This document shows, piece by piece, positions 1 to 7,284 of a stretch of DNA of 35,933 nt. Origin of the DNA: Candidatus Thorarchaeota archaeon (GTDB lineage: Archaea > Asgardarchaeota > Thorarchaeia > Thorarchaeales > Thorarchaeaceae); assembly GCA_003345595.1 (NCBI GenBank), contig PRDI01000114.1, forward strand, positions 1-35,933. Direction: 5' to 3'. Position numbers and translations under genes: made by a program. How positions within the stretch are numbered: position 1 is the stretch's first letter; each line of letters starts with the position of its first letter. The notes beneath the pieces are model-generated. The model was not told the origin of the DNA. It saw only the letters and a program-made list of their open reading frames with translations, and did not search any database.

Positions 1-173
1 AAATACTGCCACAGACCGAGCCAGTCGTGAACCTGTCTACTGGACCACCGTTGATACTCATGGCTCTAAGCCTCCTAGCGATGCAGTACTCCCTCACATC
101 CATCTACGTTCAGCACTATGACGCCGAGAGAACCGCCATAACTCATATCGTACCCGGAGAGGGCATGATATGA
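1..173 (+). CDS. C-terminal end of a gene entering from the left, probable membrane protein
   Basis: An uninterrupted frame of 56 codons runs from base 3 to a TGA at 171-173. It contains a hydrophobic stretch (PPLILMALSLLAMQYSL) that looks like a membrane helix, followed by a short polar tail. Its stop codon overlaps the ATG of the next gene in an ATGA arrangement, a common sign of translational coupling, and this supports a real gene. The family cannot be named from this fragment. Confidence 0.55.
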   Translation, partial: ILPQTEPVVNLSTGPPLILMALSLLAMQYSLTSIYVQHYDAERTAITHIVPGEGMI

Positions 174-868
174 ATCCTCATCAGGAAAAGCAGCTTGCAT
201 GGAGCCCTGTCGGAATCGATGGGAAGCTACATGCACTGCTGGACACTGTCAGAACGACAAAAGCCCGCACGCCGCGGAACAACACCCGACTTTTGGGAAA
301 GATTGACCGCTGGATACTCGGGCTGGACAGCATAGCTTCCTCGTTGTCCAAGATTCACGAGTCACTGGCACCAAGGCTCGAAGGAGCACTTGGACTCCCC
401 ATCGCTGGGAACGAGCTGCTCTCCGTCGCGATGTTTCAGCCGAGCACAAGGAACCTATTCCTTGAGATTGAGATTCACTATCGAGGCACCGCAGATGAGT
501 CCGTCAAGCCAGAAGCATTCACTGATCTTGCGTCCCTGAGTGATATGGCTAAAGTTCTTGCACTGGTAGGTGACGCGGCCATATCTATGGCTGTGCTTCA
601 CCATCTATGGCGGCCAAGTTTCTCCAATGCAGGGCTTCTAACTCAACGCAGAGCGGAGCTTGTGAGCAACGAGCATCTTGCATGGCTGTGCGATCAGTGG
701 GGGCTCTATGAGCATCGAATTCACTTTGATCCACCCAGCTCTGCGAGGTCGGAAATGGATCACATCAAGGGAACGCTCCTTGAGTCAGTGTACGGTATCA
801 TCTATGTTGAGTTCGGACTGAACGAGGTCAAGAAACTGATACATTATCTGGAGACTCCACCTGTATGA
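170..868 (+). CDS. RNase III-like domain protein, degenerate active site
   Basis: A 232-residue protein with the landmarks of an RNase III fold in order: a first helix with LEGALGLPIAGNELLSVAM (family pattern LGY-F-N-xLL-xxAL), then LALVGDAAISMAVLHHLW (family LEFLGDAVL), then TQRRAELVSNEHLAWLCDQWGL (family LT-x-R-xxLVSN-xxLA), then TLLESVYGIIYVEFG (family DxxEAxIGAIYLD). Against the E. coli enzyme, the Asp of LGD and the Glu of the last motif are kept. The Glu residues of the ERLEFLGD segment and the Asp of DTVEA are replaced (Lys, Ala, Thr), so catalysis is doubtful. No double-stranded-RNA-binding domain follows. The start overlaps the upstream gene by 4 bp. The role may be structural or RNA-binding, as in other RNase III-fold proteins without catalysis; the fold call is firm, the function is not. 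Confidence 0.7.
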   Translation: MNPHQEKQLAWSPVGIDGKLHALLDTVRTTKARTPRNNTRLLGKIDRWILGLDSIASSLSKIHESLAPRLEGALGLPIAGNELLSVAMFQPSTRNLFLEIEIHYRGTADESVKPEAFTDLASLSDMAKVLALVGDAAISMAVLHHLWRPSFSNAGLLTQRRAELVSNEHLAWLCDQWGLYEHRIHFDPPSSARSEMDHIKGTLLESVYGIIYVEFGLNEVKKLIHYLETPPV

Positions 869-915
869 GTGTGCACCTCGACCCAAGGTGGCAATCCTGG
901 GCTCAAGTCTTAAGT

Positions 916-2484
916 CTAGCACTCAGTCATGTCGAAGTCTGTCTGCGATTCTCTTGCCTTGGCAACCGCTGGAAACTCCTTCTCGAACCGCTTCCGAACA
1001 CTGTCTGCGATGTCTGGATCCGAGTAGACCCTCACAGAGGGTATCGTGAACCGCTGCTGACTCAGCGCCTGCACAAGCGGCTTTCCTTCATCGGCGTCCT
1101 TCAGGCTCACAATTTCAAGTTTCGAGTCCTCGCCACCTATGAGTAGTGGGATTGTGGACAGGAATCTAAAACCAAGCTCCGGGTTGACGATGTCTATGAT
1201 TGCCTTGCCCGGGATGTCATTCAGTTGGAGTTCGGCCTCAAGCAGTTTGTTGATGTCGACCTGCATCTCCTGCAGCCGCTTTCTAGAGCCCGCCTCAAAC
1301 GCGGCGATAGGCCGTGATATTGCCACCTTGAACAGCCGTCGGTACCTAATCCTTGCAGCATACTCACGGACAAAATCTGTCTTTGACTCTGCGAGCCAAC
1401 GATAGAGGTCCCCGTCCGTCATTCTGGTGAATAGGCCGATGCACTCATTCTTGGTTAGGGCTTCTTCCTTCATTCTAAAGTAGGTGGCCTTTGACGTGAG
1501 TGCCTCGGCAACCCTCACCGCGTGGTGCAGATACAAATCCGAGAACATCCAGTTACGACTTAGAATCAACGCCTCAAGAGAATGGAGCGCTTTCAGCATG
1601 AAGGCCCTGATGTATCGACCTTCTGAGTCCTTTACGACACGGTTTGTCAACATCACACGTTCAGCGGGGAACACTCCGAGCTGGACACCACTGAAATGCG
1701 CATCACGAATCAGGTAGTCCGTCTTGTCCAAGTCCAGAGGAGAATCCAAGAAGTCTGAAAGGAGCTGCAGGATTGGGTCAGTTGACCTCCGTTTCAGAAC
1801 GTCAACGACCACCTTTGGCTCAATGCCGCTTGCCTCCAAGATCTCGGTCAAGCCGCTATGCATGATGAGAAACTGGCCCAAGTCCGTATGGCTCAGCCCG
1901 GCCCAGCACTTGATGGGAAACTCAATCGTATGAGAAGTCGGCGGATGCCCCACATCATGCAGTAAGGCGGCTGCTCTGAAGATCTTCTGTTGATAGTCAT
2001 TGAGCAGTTCCGAAAAAGGCTTGAAGCAAGCGTGGCCAGGGTCATCACAGTAGTTGACGACACGGATGCATTTCTGGACCAAGTGATCTGTTCCTAGGCA
2101 GTGCTCAAACCTAGTATGCGTTGCACCGGGATAGACTATGTGTGCAGGGCCCAGCTGCTTGACAAACCGGAGCCTGAGCATCTCCCAACTGGATACAAGG
2201 TCGAGCTCCCAAGGGTCGAGGAGTATTGCGCCATGAACAGGGTCTTGAATCGCCTTCTGACGCGTGTGCCTGTCACCAATAGCCACCAGACGCGCATGTT
2301 CTGCGAGCATCCCATTGACTCTTCGCCATGTTTCATCCTTCTTCTGACTGGCACGAGCAAGTTCAGACTCACGCATCCCGGTCAAACGAATGAGTCGTAC
2401 CATCTCCGTGTCCACATTATCGTACACGGATGCCTCGTTCTCGGAGCATCTCCTCTTGTTCGCGAGCATGGACCTGAAACCCAC
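916..2484 (-). CDS. HD-domain phosphohydrolase, SAMHD1/dNTPase-like
   Basis: A 522-residue protein of the HD superfamily, in the group of SAMHD1-like and dGTPase-like nucleotide triphosphohydrolases. Visible motifs are DPVHGAILLD (81-90), a QLGPAHIVYPGATHTRFEHCLG block (110-131) that supplies the first metal His, LLHDVGHPPTSH (174-185) with the HD pair at 176-177, and DLDKTDYLIRDA (251-262) with the last metal Asp. The metal-binding set is therefore complete and hydrolase activity is expected. Substrate (dNTP or other) cannot be read from the sequence. It lies 23 bp downstream of the PriL-like gene and may share its transcript, but a CTTAAG box at 2507-2512 could drive it separately. The first codon is GTG at 2484; ATG at 2469 is an equally good start. 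Confidence 0.85.
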   Translation of the reverse strand: MGFRSMLANKRRCSENEASVYDNVDTEMVRLIRLTGMRESELARASQKKDETWRRVNGMLAEHARLVAIGDRHTRQKAIQDPVHGAILLDPWELDLVSSWEMLRLRFVKQLGPAHIVYPGATHTRFEHCLGTDHLVQKCIRVVNYCDDPGHACFKPFSELLNDYQQKIFRAAALLHDVGHPPTSHTIEFPIKCWAGLSHTDLGQFLIMHSGLTEILEASGIEPKVVVDVLKRRSTDPILQLLSDFLDSPLDLDKTDYLIRDAHFSGVQLGVFPAERVMLTNRVVKDSEGRYIRAFMLKALHSLEALILSRNWMFSDLYLHHAVRVAEALTSKATYFRMKEEALTKNECIGLFTRMTDGDLYRWLAESKTDFVREYAARIRYRRLFKVAISRPIAAFEAGSRKRLQEMQVDINKLLEAELQLNDIPGKAIIDIVNPELGFRFLSTIPLLIGGEDSKLEIVSLKDADEGKPLVQALSQQRFTIPSVRVYSDPDIADSVRKRFEKEFPAVAKARESQTDFDMTEC

Positions 2485-2507
2485 TCGCGCTATGATTTCA
2501 TGACTAC

Positions 2508-3092
2508 TTAAGGAGTGATGGAGCGAGGCCGGCCTGTGCCTGGTCGGAGTGCCCGAGAGAGTTTGACTCTCTCACGCGCAATAATGTACTGGAGAGGATT
2601 GGCGTTGTTGTCCGGAATGTGACGACAGTACTCGTCTGGTACACAATACCCCCATTGAGCCATCATCCGGCAGGACGAGGCTCTCCGCCTCCTGTAGAAA
2701 GGCGCCTCGATTAGGTCCGCGCTGGTAAGAAAGCTGGCAACTGTTCTGATGCTGTTCTTCCGAAGTGCAAGTCTGATGCAGGGAGGAGACCGGTCATCAA
2801 CAACAGCTTTGGCCTTTGAGAAAAGATGCGACCAAAGCAGACAGTTCTTTGCCTTATACAGTGACTCGCATCTGTCACAGTATCCTCCATGGATCGACAC
2901 TCGACAGAGATCGTTTCTCGTGTCCTTGGTCAACCCTGACTGCTTTAGAAGATGGAACTTGACTTCCGCAAACCACTCAGGTGTAAATGACCGGAAGTCA
3001 TCTATGAACGAGTGCAGCTCTCTTGCCACCCCCTCAGGGCTTTCATTCCAATCGCTGTAACTCAGAAACCTGGGAGCCTCCTGCTCGTTCAT
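2508..3092 (-). CDS. Cys-rich protein resembling the Fe-S domain of primase large subunit (PriL C-terminal-like)
   Basis: A 194-residue protein with eight cysteines. The C-terminal half matches the layout of the [4Fe-4S] domain of archaeal/eukaryotic primase large subunits: PPCIRLAL (Cys105), a short helical segment ending in ASFL, SSCRMMAQWGYC (Cys141, Cys150), EYC (Cys156), then NPLQYI, equivalent to the PriL run SC-x-x-M-x-x-x-G-x-C ... C ... HPL-x-YY. The N-terminal half carries a separate symmetric C-x8-C-x2-C-x8-C cluster (Cys63, 72, 75, 84), possibly a zinc site. It is about half the size of PriL and lacks the PriS-binding N-domain, so it is not the housekeeping subunit. It is followed at 23 bp by the HD phosphohydrolase. 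The assignment rests on motif spacing and is tentative. Confidence 0.6.
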   Translation of the reverse strand: MNEQEAPRFLSYSDWNESPEGVARELHSFIDDFRSFTPEWFAEVKFHLLKQSGLTKDTRNDLCRVSIHGGYCDRCESLYKAKNCLLWSHLFSKAKAVVDDRSPPCIRLALRKNSIRTVASFLTSADLIEAPFYRRRRASSCRMMAQWGYCVPDEYCRHIPDNNANPLQYIIARERVKLSRALRPGTGRPRSITP

Positions 3093-3112
3093 ATCGGACT
3101 CCAGTTATTGTA

Positions 3113-3144
3113 GTCAACTCTCTGTCTTAAGCTCATCAGTTGAC
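3113..3144 (-). promoter_or_regulatory. Promoter/operator candidate: CTTAAG box inside a concentric inverted repeat
   Basis: GTCAACT (3113-3119) and AGTTGAC (3138-3144) form a perfect 7-bp inverted repeat whose centre coincides exactly with the self-complementary box CTTAAG (3126-3131). The box sits about 35 bp upstream of the PriL-like start at 3092, where an archaeal TATA box would be expected. A protein bound to the outer arms would cover the promoter. This is an inference from position and symmetry. Confidence 0.45.
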
Positions 3145-3264
3145 ACATGGATTCCCAATGACCAACTGGCAGGTTCCACTGATGCTCATTGGAACAAGTC
3201 TTAAATGATGTCACTGCCCTTCACCCATTCTACCGCAGCCCGCAGCCTGAGAGGTTGTCACCAG

Positions 3265-4272
3265 ATGAATCTCGGGGTGATTTCAGACTTCATATTCAAG
3301 GAGGCCATAACGTCCTTGGAGGTGGCAACCATCGATGACAGTGACCGATGCAATCTTGTACTCTCTACAATAGAAGGAGACGTAAGGATACTGAAACTTG
3401 AGTCAGGTAAGAAGATGAAGCTGACCCAGGTGGCAAAGGCAAGTGGTCTTCCTCCTGTTCTAACCCTCGCAATCGGCAGTGTCATGGGCGGCGATATGCC
3501 AGACCTTGTCGTTGGAGGCCTCGACAACACCATTCGTGTTATTTCCCTCTCGGACGGGAGTCTTACGGTCAAGGACACCACTCAGCTGGGTACGCTTCCG
3601 ACAGCAGTCTGTGTGACGAATGTCGTTGGTGATGAGGCTTCAGAAATCGTTGTTGCGACTAATGATCGAGCACTGAGATGCTACGGCTGGTTTGATGTAT
3701 GCTTGGACAAACTGGCTCACAAGGTTGTGGACAGACCTGTATTCTCAATGCAGCCTCTGAGAAGCAAGGATTTGCCATATAGTAGATTGGTTTTCGGGGA
3801 CGACTCAGGCCATCTGTATGTCTATCAGTATGCTGACGACAGACTTCATGAAATATCGAGAATGGGTCTTGGCGGGGACGTACATCTAGTGGCAACCGGA
3901 AACATCACGGGCGGCAGGAGTGACAATATCATCACTGTTTCTGATGGCGTCAACCTCAGTCTGCTTGCGATTGGCCAAAATGGTCTAGAGGTTCGTGCCG
4001 GTATGAAGGCCCCTTCACCTATTACTTCAGTGAGAATAGGCCGACTCCACAAGGACTCTGAGCAGGCACACATCATGGTAGGTCTGGGCGACTCCACAGT
4101 GATTCTTCTGTCTTATGACGGGCATCAACTTGTTCAGGACGCATCGATCAAGACGAATAAGAAGAGGTCTGCCGAGTCTCTGGCGGCGTTTGGCGATTTG
4201 AACGGAGATGGTGAAGCCGAGATCGTGCAGGCTGTAGGCAACACCATCAGCTTGATCACTGCGACGAAGTAG
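3265..4272 (+). CDS. Cytoplasmic beta-propeller / FG-GAP-like repeat protein
   Basis: About 335 residues made of recurring 40-50 residue units, each with a strand ending such as NLVLSTIEGDVRILKL, DLVVGGLDNTIRVISL, EIVVATNDRALRCYGW, HIMVGLGDSTVILLSY and DLNGDGEAEIVQAV. This is the signature of WD40/FG-GAP-type propeller blades, with roughly six or seven repeats. There is no signal peptide or membrane helix, so the protein is probably intracellular, unlike most FG-GAP proteins. The ATG at 3265 is preferred over one at 3205: a CTTAAA box at 3200-3205 would place transcription start near 3228, and a GAGG lies 9-11 bp before 3265. Partner and role are unknown; the fold suggests a protein-interaction platform. 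Confidence 0.6.
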   Translation: MNLGVISDFIFKEAITSLEVATIDDSDRCNLVLSTIEGDVRILKLESGKKMKLTQVAKASGLPPVLTLAIGSVMGGDMPDLVVGGLDNTIRVISLSDGSLTVKDTTQLGTLPTAVCVTNVVGDEASEIVVATNDRALRCYGWFDVCLDKLAHKVVDRPVFSMQPLRSKDLPYSRLVFGDDSGHLYVYQYADDRLHEISRMGLGGDVHLVATGNITGGRSDNIITVSDGVNLSLLAIGQNGLEVRAGMKAPSPITSVRIGRLHKDSEQAHIMVGLGDSTVILLSYDGHQLVQDASIKTNKKRSAESLAAFGDLNGDGEAEIVQAVGNTISLITATK

Positions 4273-4279
4273 AAGCCGC

Positions 4280-4696
4280 CTAGGCAATCTTCGGCATAAA
4301 CAGCTCATTCGGCTGGAGAACTCTTACCGACTTGAGGGGGACCTTCGCCTGAATCCTAGGGACAAACTCGCGTTCAATCCATCCTTTCACAGCAGCCCGT
4401 GCGGCGTCTATGGTTGGGCCCTCAGAGTTGATGTCAACCCTGATGAAGAGGTTGTAGGGTTCACGCGGTGTCACGTCCTTCTTTATCATGGCCCAGAACT
4501 CTCTCGAACCCACTGGTATGACCGCTCGTCCCAGAATCTCTGACCATTGCCGACCTTCAAGCTTTCTCGAAACAATCGCTAAGTCCTTGAGTTCCTTTAT
4601 CTCTTGGAGCGCTTCTAGAACCTTCTTGCCGTCTGAAGCAGGATCGGGTTTCTCAAACTCCGCAACGAGATAATGATCTGCCCTAAAGATGGTCAT
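4280..4696 (-). CDS. Conserved-looking hypothetical protein, 138 aa
   Basis: I do not recognise the family. From the ATG at 4696 it is a soluble alpha/beta protein beginning MTIFRADHYLV, with a central segment REPYNLFIRVDINSEGPT and a C-terminal part rich in basic and hydrophobic residues. An upstream in-frame ATG at 4771 exists, but a CTTAAG box at 4748-4753 would put the transcription start near 4724, so 4696 is the better start. It converges on the propeller gene (7 bp apart) and lies 120 bp downstream of the CDP-alcohol transferase, so it is probably its own transcription unit. Confidence 0.6.
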   Translation of the reverse strand: MTIFRADHYLVAEFEKPDPASDGKKVLEALQEIKELKDLAIVSRKLEGRQWSEILGRAVIPVGSREFWAMIKKDVTPREPYNLFIRVDINSEGPTIDAARAAVKGWIEREFVPRIQAKVPLKSVRVLQPNELFMPKIA

Positions 4697-4816
4697 TGAG
4701 GCGAGGCTCCTGTGTCGTTCTCGGGAGCCGAGGCGTTGTGCTCGACTCTTAAGCATAATGGTACTCTGCACCCTTGTTGCCCGTGAAAATGGGACGCAGG
4801 ATGGGTGTGGATCAAT

Positions 4817-5413
4817 CTAGCCGTGTATCTCTGACTTATAGTATGAATACCGATACCCAGCAGTGAGAAGCCCAATCAGTGTTGCGGCGAACAAACCCCA
4901 AAGCAGTAGGCCAAAAACAGAGAACACAGATAGAATGAGCAGGCGCTCTGATCTCCCACCGAGCCCGATATCAAGATCCTTTACACCCAAGACGTCTGCT
5001 CTGGACTTAGCATAGCTCGTGAGCAGCCAGCCGGCCAAGCAGACAGCGCTCCAAAGGGGAACGCTCAATCCCAAGAAGTACTCATCAGAGTATGCTACCC
5101 CGATTGCGAGCAGAATCACTGCCTCTGACACCTTGTCGACGAATGAGTCTGTGAAGGCACCCTTGTTTGAAGCAGTGCCGGTCCCTCTGGCCACGGCGCC
5201 ATCGACCCCATCCAAGAATCCGACAGTGAAGACTAGAAGCCCATAGACTAAGGGCATGCGCAAGATCATCAGAAGAAGCCAAGCTAGAACCGCGACGAAT
5301 AGCGACAGATAGGTGATGGTGTCGGGCTGCACACCGGCTCTTATGAAAAATCGCGCAACGAAGAGGACAGGTCTTCTGAAGATGATCCTGACACGAAACC
5401 TACTCGGCGACAT
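4817..5413 (-). CDS. CDP-alcohol phosphatidyltransferase family protein
   Basis: An integral membrane enzyme of about 198 residues with five to six hydrophobic helices and the complete family signature D-G-V-D-G-A-V-A-R, eight residues, G-A-F-T-D-S-F-V-D, which binds two metal ions and the CDP-linked substrate. Family members transfer a phospho-alcohol from a CDP-activated donor: archaetidylserine, archaetidylinositol-phosphate or di-myo-inositol-phosphate synthases are the archaeal examples. It overlaps the end of the nucleotidyltransferase gene by 14 bp when started at ATG 5413 (an ATG at 5446 is also in frame but less likely). The overlap suggests that the neighbour makes the CDP-activated substrate. 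The exact alcohol cannot be read from the sequence. Confidence 0.85.
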   Translation of the reverse strand: MSPSRFRVRIIFRRPVLFVARFFIRAGVQPDTITYLSLFVAVLAWLLLMILRMPLVYGLLVFTVGFLDGVDGAVARGTGTASNKGAFTDSFVDKVSEAVILLAIGVAYSDEYFLGLSVPLWSAVCLAGWLLTSYAKSRADVLGVKDLDIGLGGRSERLLILSVFSVFGLLLWGLFAATLIGLLTAGYRYSYYKSEIHG

Positions 5414-6431
5414 GATTCGAGCCCATCCCGTAGACGCTCGGTCCAAACACGACCGAGTCTTTAACCTGAGTGTTGTGAGCCAATGACGCCTTGGCAGACA
5501 GCACCGATCTCTCCACCGAACACCGTTCGCCCACTTGAGAACCTGCGTCCATAGTCACGAAGGGACCTATGATGGCATTCTTGCCCACCCGACATCGTGG
5601 TGAAATGAGAACTGGACCCACAATTTCAGCCCCCGCATCCAGCACAATGGTCTGTTTGTGGCGCATTTGCCGTCCGGCAGTAAGGCGTGACCCGTGAGGC
5701 ACCAGCAATTGGCTACCGGAGCCGACGGCCATCTTCTGCAGGAGATAGTGGTTTGCGCTCAACAACGACGAGATGTCGTCAACATCGAACCATTCTTGTT
5801 CTGTCATGACGTAACGTAAAATCAAGCCATCCGAGATCATGCTGTTTATGACAGGCGGGATGCTGGTCACTCCAAGGGACAGCGCGTTTCTGCAGATTTC
5901 ACCAAAGGGCCTGCTGACAGCTAACAGCATGGCACTACAGCCAATCGTTCCGGATGGCAGAATCTGCTCGCCAATTCCAGCAATCTGTCCATTCTCTTGG
6001 GCATAAACAGGTGTACCTGATTCCTTCCAGGGACCCAGTAGCAAAGTCATCGCACGCGAATTGGGCTCGCGAAGGTGGTCCGTCACGGTTCTGGATATTG
6101 ACGCGGGCTCAACGACATAGTCAACCGCGGAAACCACGTAGGCTTCATCCTCTACCTCTGACAATGCAGTCACTAGTGTCTGAAGAGGCCCGCGAGAGTA
6201 GTCTGGGACGTCAACAGTCTGTATTCTGTTGGTACCGGACAAGCTCTCAAGATGCTCTCGGACCATCTCGCCCTTCCAGCCAATGCCGACTGTGAAACTG
6301 GTCACCCCAGCAGCATGGAATGAGGAGATGAGTCTCTCGATTAACGTCTTGCCTGCGGCAGGAAGCATCGCCTTCGGCACTGTGTCGGTGAGAGGCTTCA
6401 TCCTCGTTCCTCTGCCAGCAGCTAATATCAC
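5400..6431 (-). CDS. Sugar/polyol-phosphate nucleotidyltransferase with left-handed beta-helix domain
   Basis: The N-terminal domain carries the NTP-transferase signature AVILAAGRGTRMKPLT followed by PKAMLPAAGKTLI, which binds the nucleotide and the sugar phosphate. The C-terminal 100 residues show hexapeptide-type strands (IVGPVLISPRCRVG, AIIGPFVTMDAGSQVG), a left-handed beta-helix as in GlmU- or Glc-1-P thymidylyltransferase-like proteins. The gene overlaps the CDP-alcohol transferase by 14 bp, which favours CTP as substrate, for example inositol-1-phosphate cytidylyltransferase. The start is uncertain: ATG at 6503 lies upstream of the probable promoter box CATATG (6479-6484), while an excellent AAAGGAGG at 6448-6455 points to a start near 6440 (an ATC codon) or GTG at 6431. 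Confidence 0.8.
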   Translation of the reverse strand: MILAAGRGTRMKPLTDTVPKAMLPAAGKTLIERLISSFHAAGVTSFTVGIGWKGEMVREHLESLSGTNRIQTVDVPDYSRGPLQTLVTALSEVEDEAYVVSAVDYVVEPASISRTVTDHLREPNSRAMTLLLGPWKESGTPVYAQENGQIAGIGEQILPSGTIGCSAMLLAVSRPFGEICRNALSLGVTSIPPVINSMISDGLILRYVMTEQEWFDVDDISSLLSANHYLLQKMAVGSGSQLLVPHGSRLTAGRQMRHKQTIVLDAGAEIVGPVLISPRCRVGKNAIIGPFVTMDAGSQVGERCSVERSVLSAKASLAHNTQVKDSVVFGPSVYGMGSNHVAE

Positions 6432-6447
6432 TGCACGGATGGAGATT

Positions 6448-6455
6448 CCTCCTTT
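6448..6455 (-). promoter_or_regulatory. Strong ribosome binding site deciding the nucleotidyltransferase start
   Basis: The minus strand reads AAAGGAGG here, a near-perfect anti-SD match lying inside the longest possible frame. It is 7 nt upstream of an ATC codon (6440) that would begin the canonical N-terminus [M]RAVILAAG, and 16 nt upstream of GTG (6431). Confidence 0.45.
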
Positions 6456-6476
6456 TGACAAGGTGAAGCGCAACGG

Positions 6477-6486
6477 CCATATGTGT
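6477..6486. promoter_or_regulatory. Possible shared TATA box for divergent nucleotidyltransferase and sua5 genes
   Basis: CCATATGTGT lies in the gap between the preferred starts at 6431/6440 (minus) and 6516 (plus). The CATATG core is self-complementary and about 35-45 bp from both starts, so it could serve both directions. Evidence is position only. Confidence 0.3.
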
Positions 6487-6515
6487 GTTTGCAGCAGTCC
6501 CATCCAGTGACTGGA

Positions 6516-7211
6516 GTGCCGACTGAAACCCTACGACTCGATTCAGCACAGGACATTGACACAGCAGTTCAGAAAGCGGCCTTAATAGTCAAATCCGGAG
6601 GGCTCGTTGTCTATCCCACAGACACAAGCTATGGGTTGGCCTGTGATCCGACACAAGAAGATGCCATGACTAGACTCATTGTCGCAAAGAAACGGGATTC
6701 AGGCCTAGGTGTGCCGCTGTTGTTTTCGGATTTTAGTCAAGTCGAGGCCTATCACAACTTTGGTGAACTCGAAAGGATTCTGGTCAGGCTGTTCTGGCCG
6801 GGTGCGCTCACGCTCGTTGTCACTGCATTACATCCCGTCCTTGCGAAAGTTTCTGGGAAGAGAGACTCCATAGCAGTCAGAGTTCCCGATCACCCTGTTC
6901 CAAGGGCAATCGCTAGGGAGATCAAAGGACCGATCGTGGGAACCAGCGCGAACCTACATGGTGGACCCACCCCGTTTGATGTGGGCGTGGCAATGGAGCA
7001 ACTCGGCAGCACTGTGGACCTGTATATTGACGGCGGTCCGTCAAAAAGCAGACTGAACTCGACAATAATAGGAGTGGAACCCGGTACGCCTGGCAACATC
7101 AAGGTGTATCGAGAGGGAGACATAACGCTTGAGAGGTTGAACGAGATCCTCAAGGTTGATGCAGATGCCGTACGTTTCTGGACGAGGCGAATCGTGTACG
7201 CAGACATGTGA
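6516..7211 (+). CDS. sua5: L-threonylcarbamoyladenylate synthase (Sua5/YrdC/YciO family)
   Basis: Makes threonylcarbamoyl-AMP from threonine, bicarbonate and ATP, the first step of tRNA t6A synthesis. The YrdC fold is clear: KSGGLVVYPTDTSYGLACD (substrate loop), AKKRDSGLGVPLL (the K-x-R nucleotide-binding motif), FWPGALTLVV, SIAVRVPDHP and GPIVGTSANLHGG (the S-x-x-N motif). About 231 residues; it holds the catalytic domain only, without the long C-terminal Sua5 extension. GTG at 6516 is preferred because an ATG at 6483 would leave no room for divergent promoters. The KEOPS subunits that use its product are represented here by Cgi121 and Pcc1. Confidence 0.88.
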   Translation: MPTETLRLDSAQDIDTAVQKAALIVKSGGLVVYPTDTSYGLACDPTQEDAMTRLIVAKKRDSGLGVPLLFSDFSQVEAYHNFGELERILVRLFWPGALTLVVTALHPVLAKVSGKRDSIAVRVPDHPVPRAIAREIKGPIVGTSANLHGGPTPFDVGVAMEQLGSTVDLYIDGGPSKSRLNSTIIGVEPGTPGNIKVYREGDITLERLNEILKVDADAVRFWTRRIVYADM

Positions 7212-7284
7212 GGGATTGTGACTGCAGAGGTTCAACCTACTTGTAGGGTGTCCACGTGAACGGGAACACGCGGCGAGATCTGAA

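Noticed and set aside
865..1146. A 93-residue plus-strand frame after the RNase III-like gene, starting in an ATGA overlap
   Set aside because: Most of it lies antisense to the 3' end of the HD gene, whose protein is clearly recognisable; the frame has no family character.
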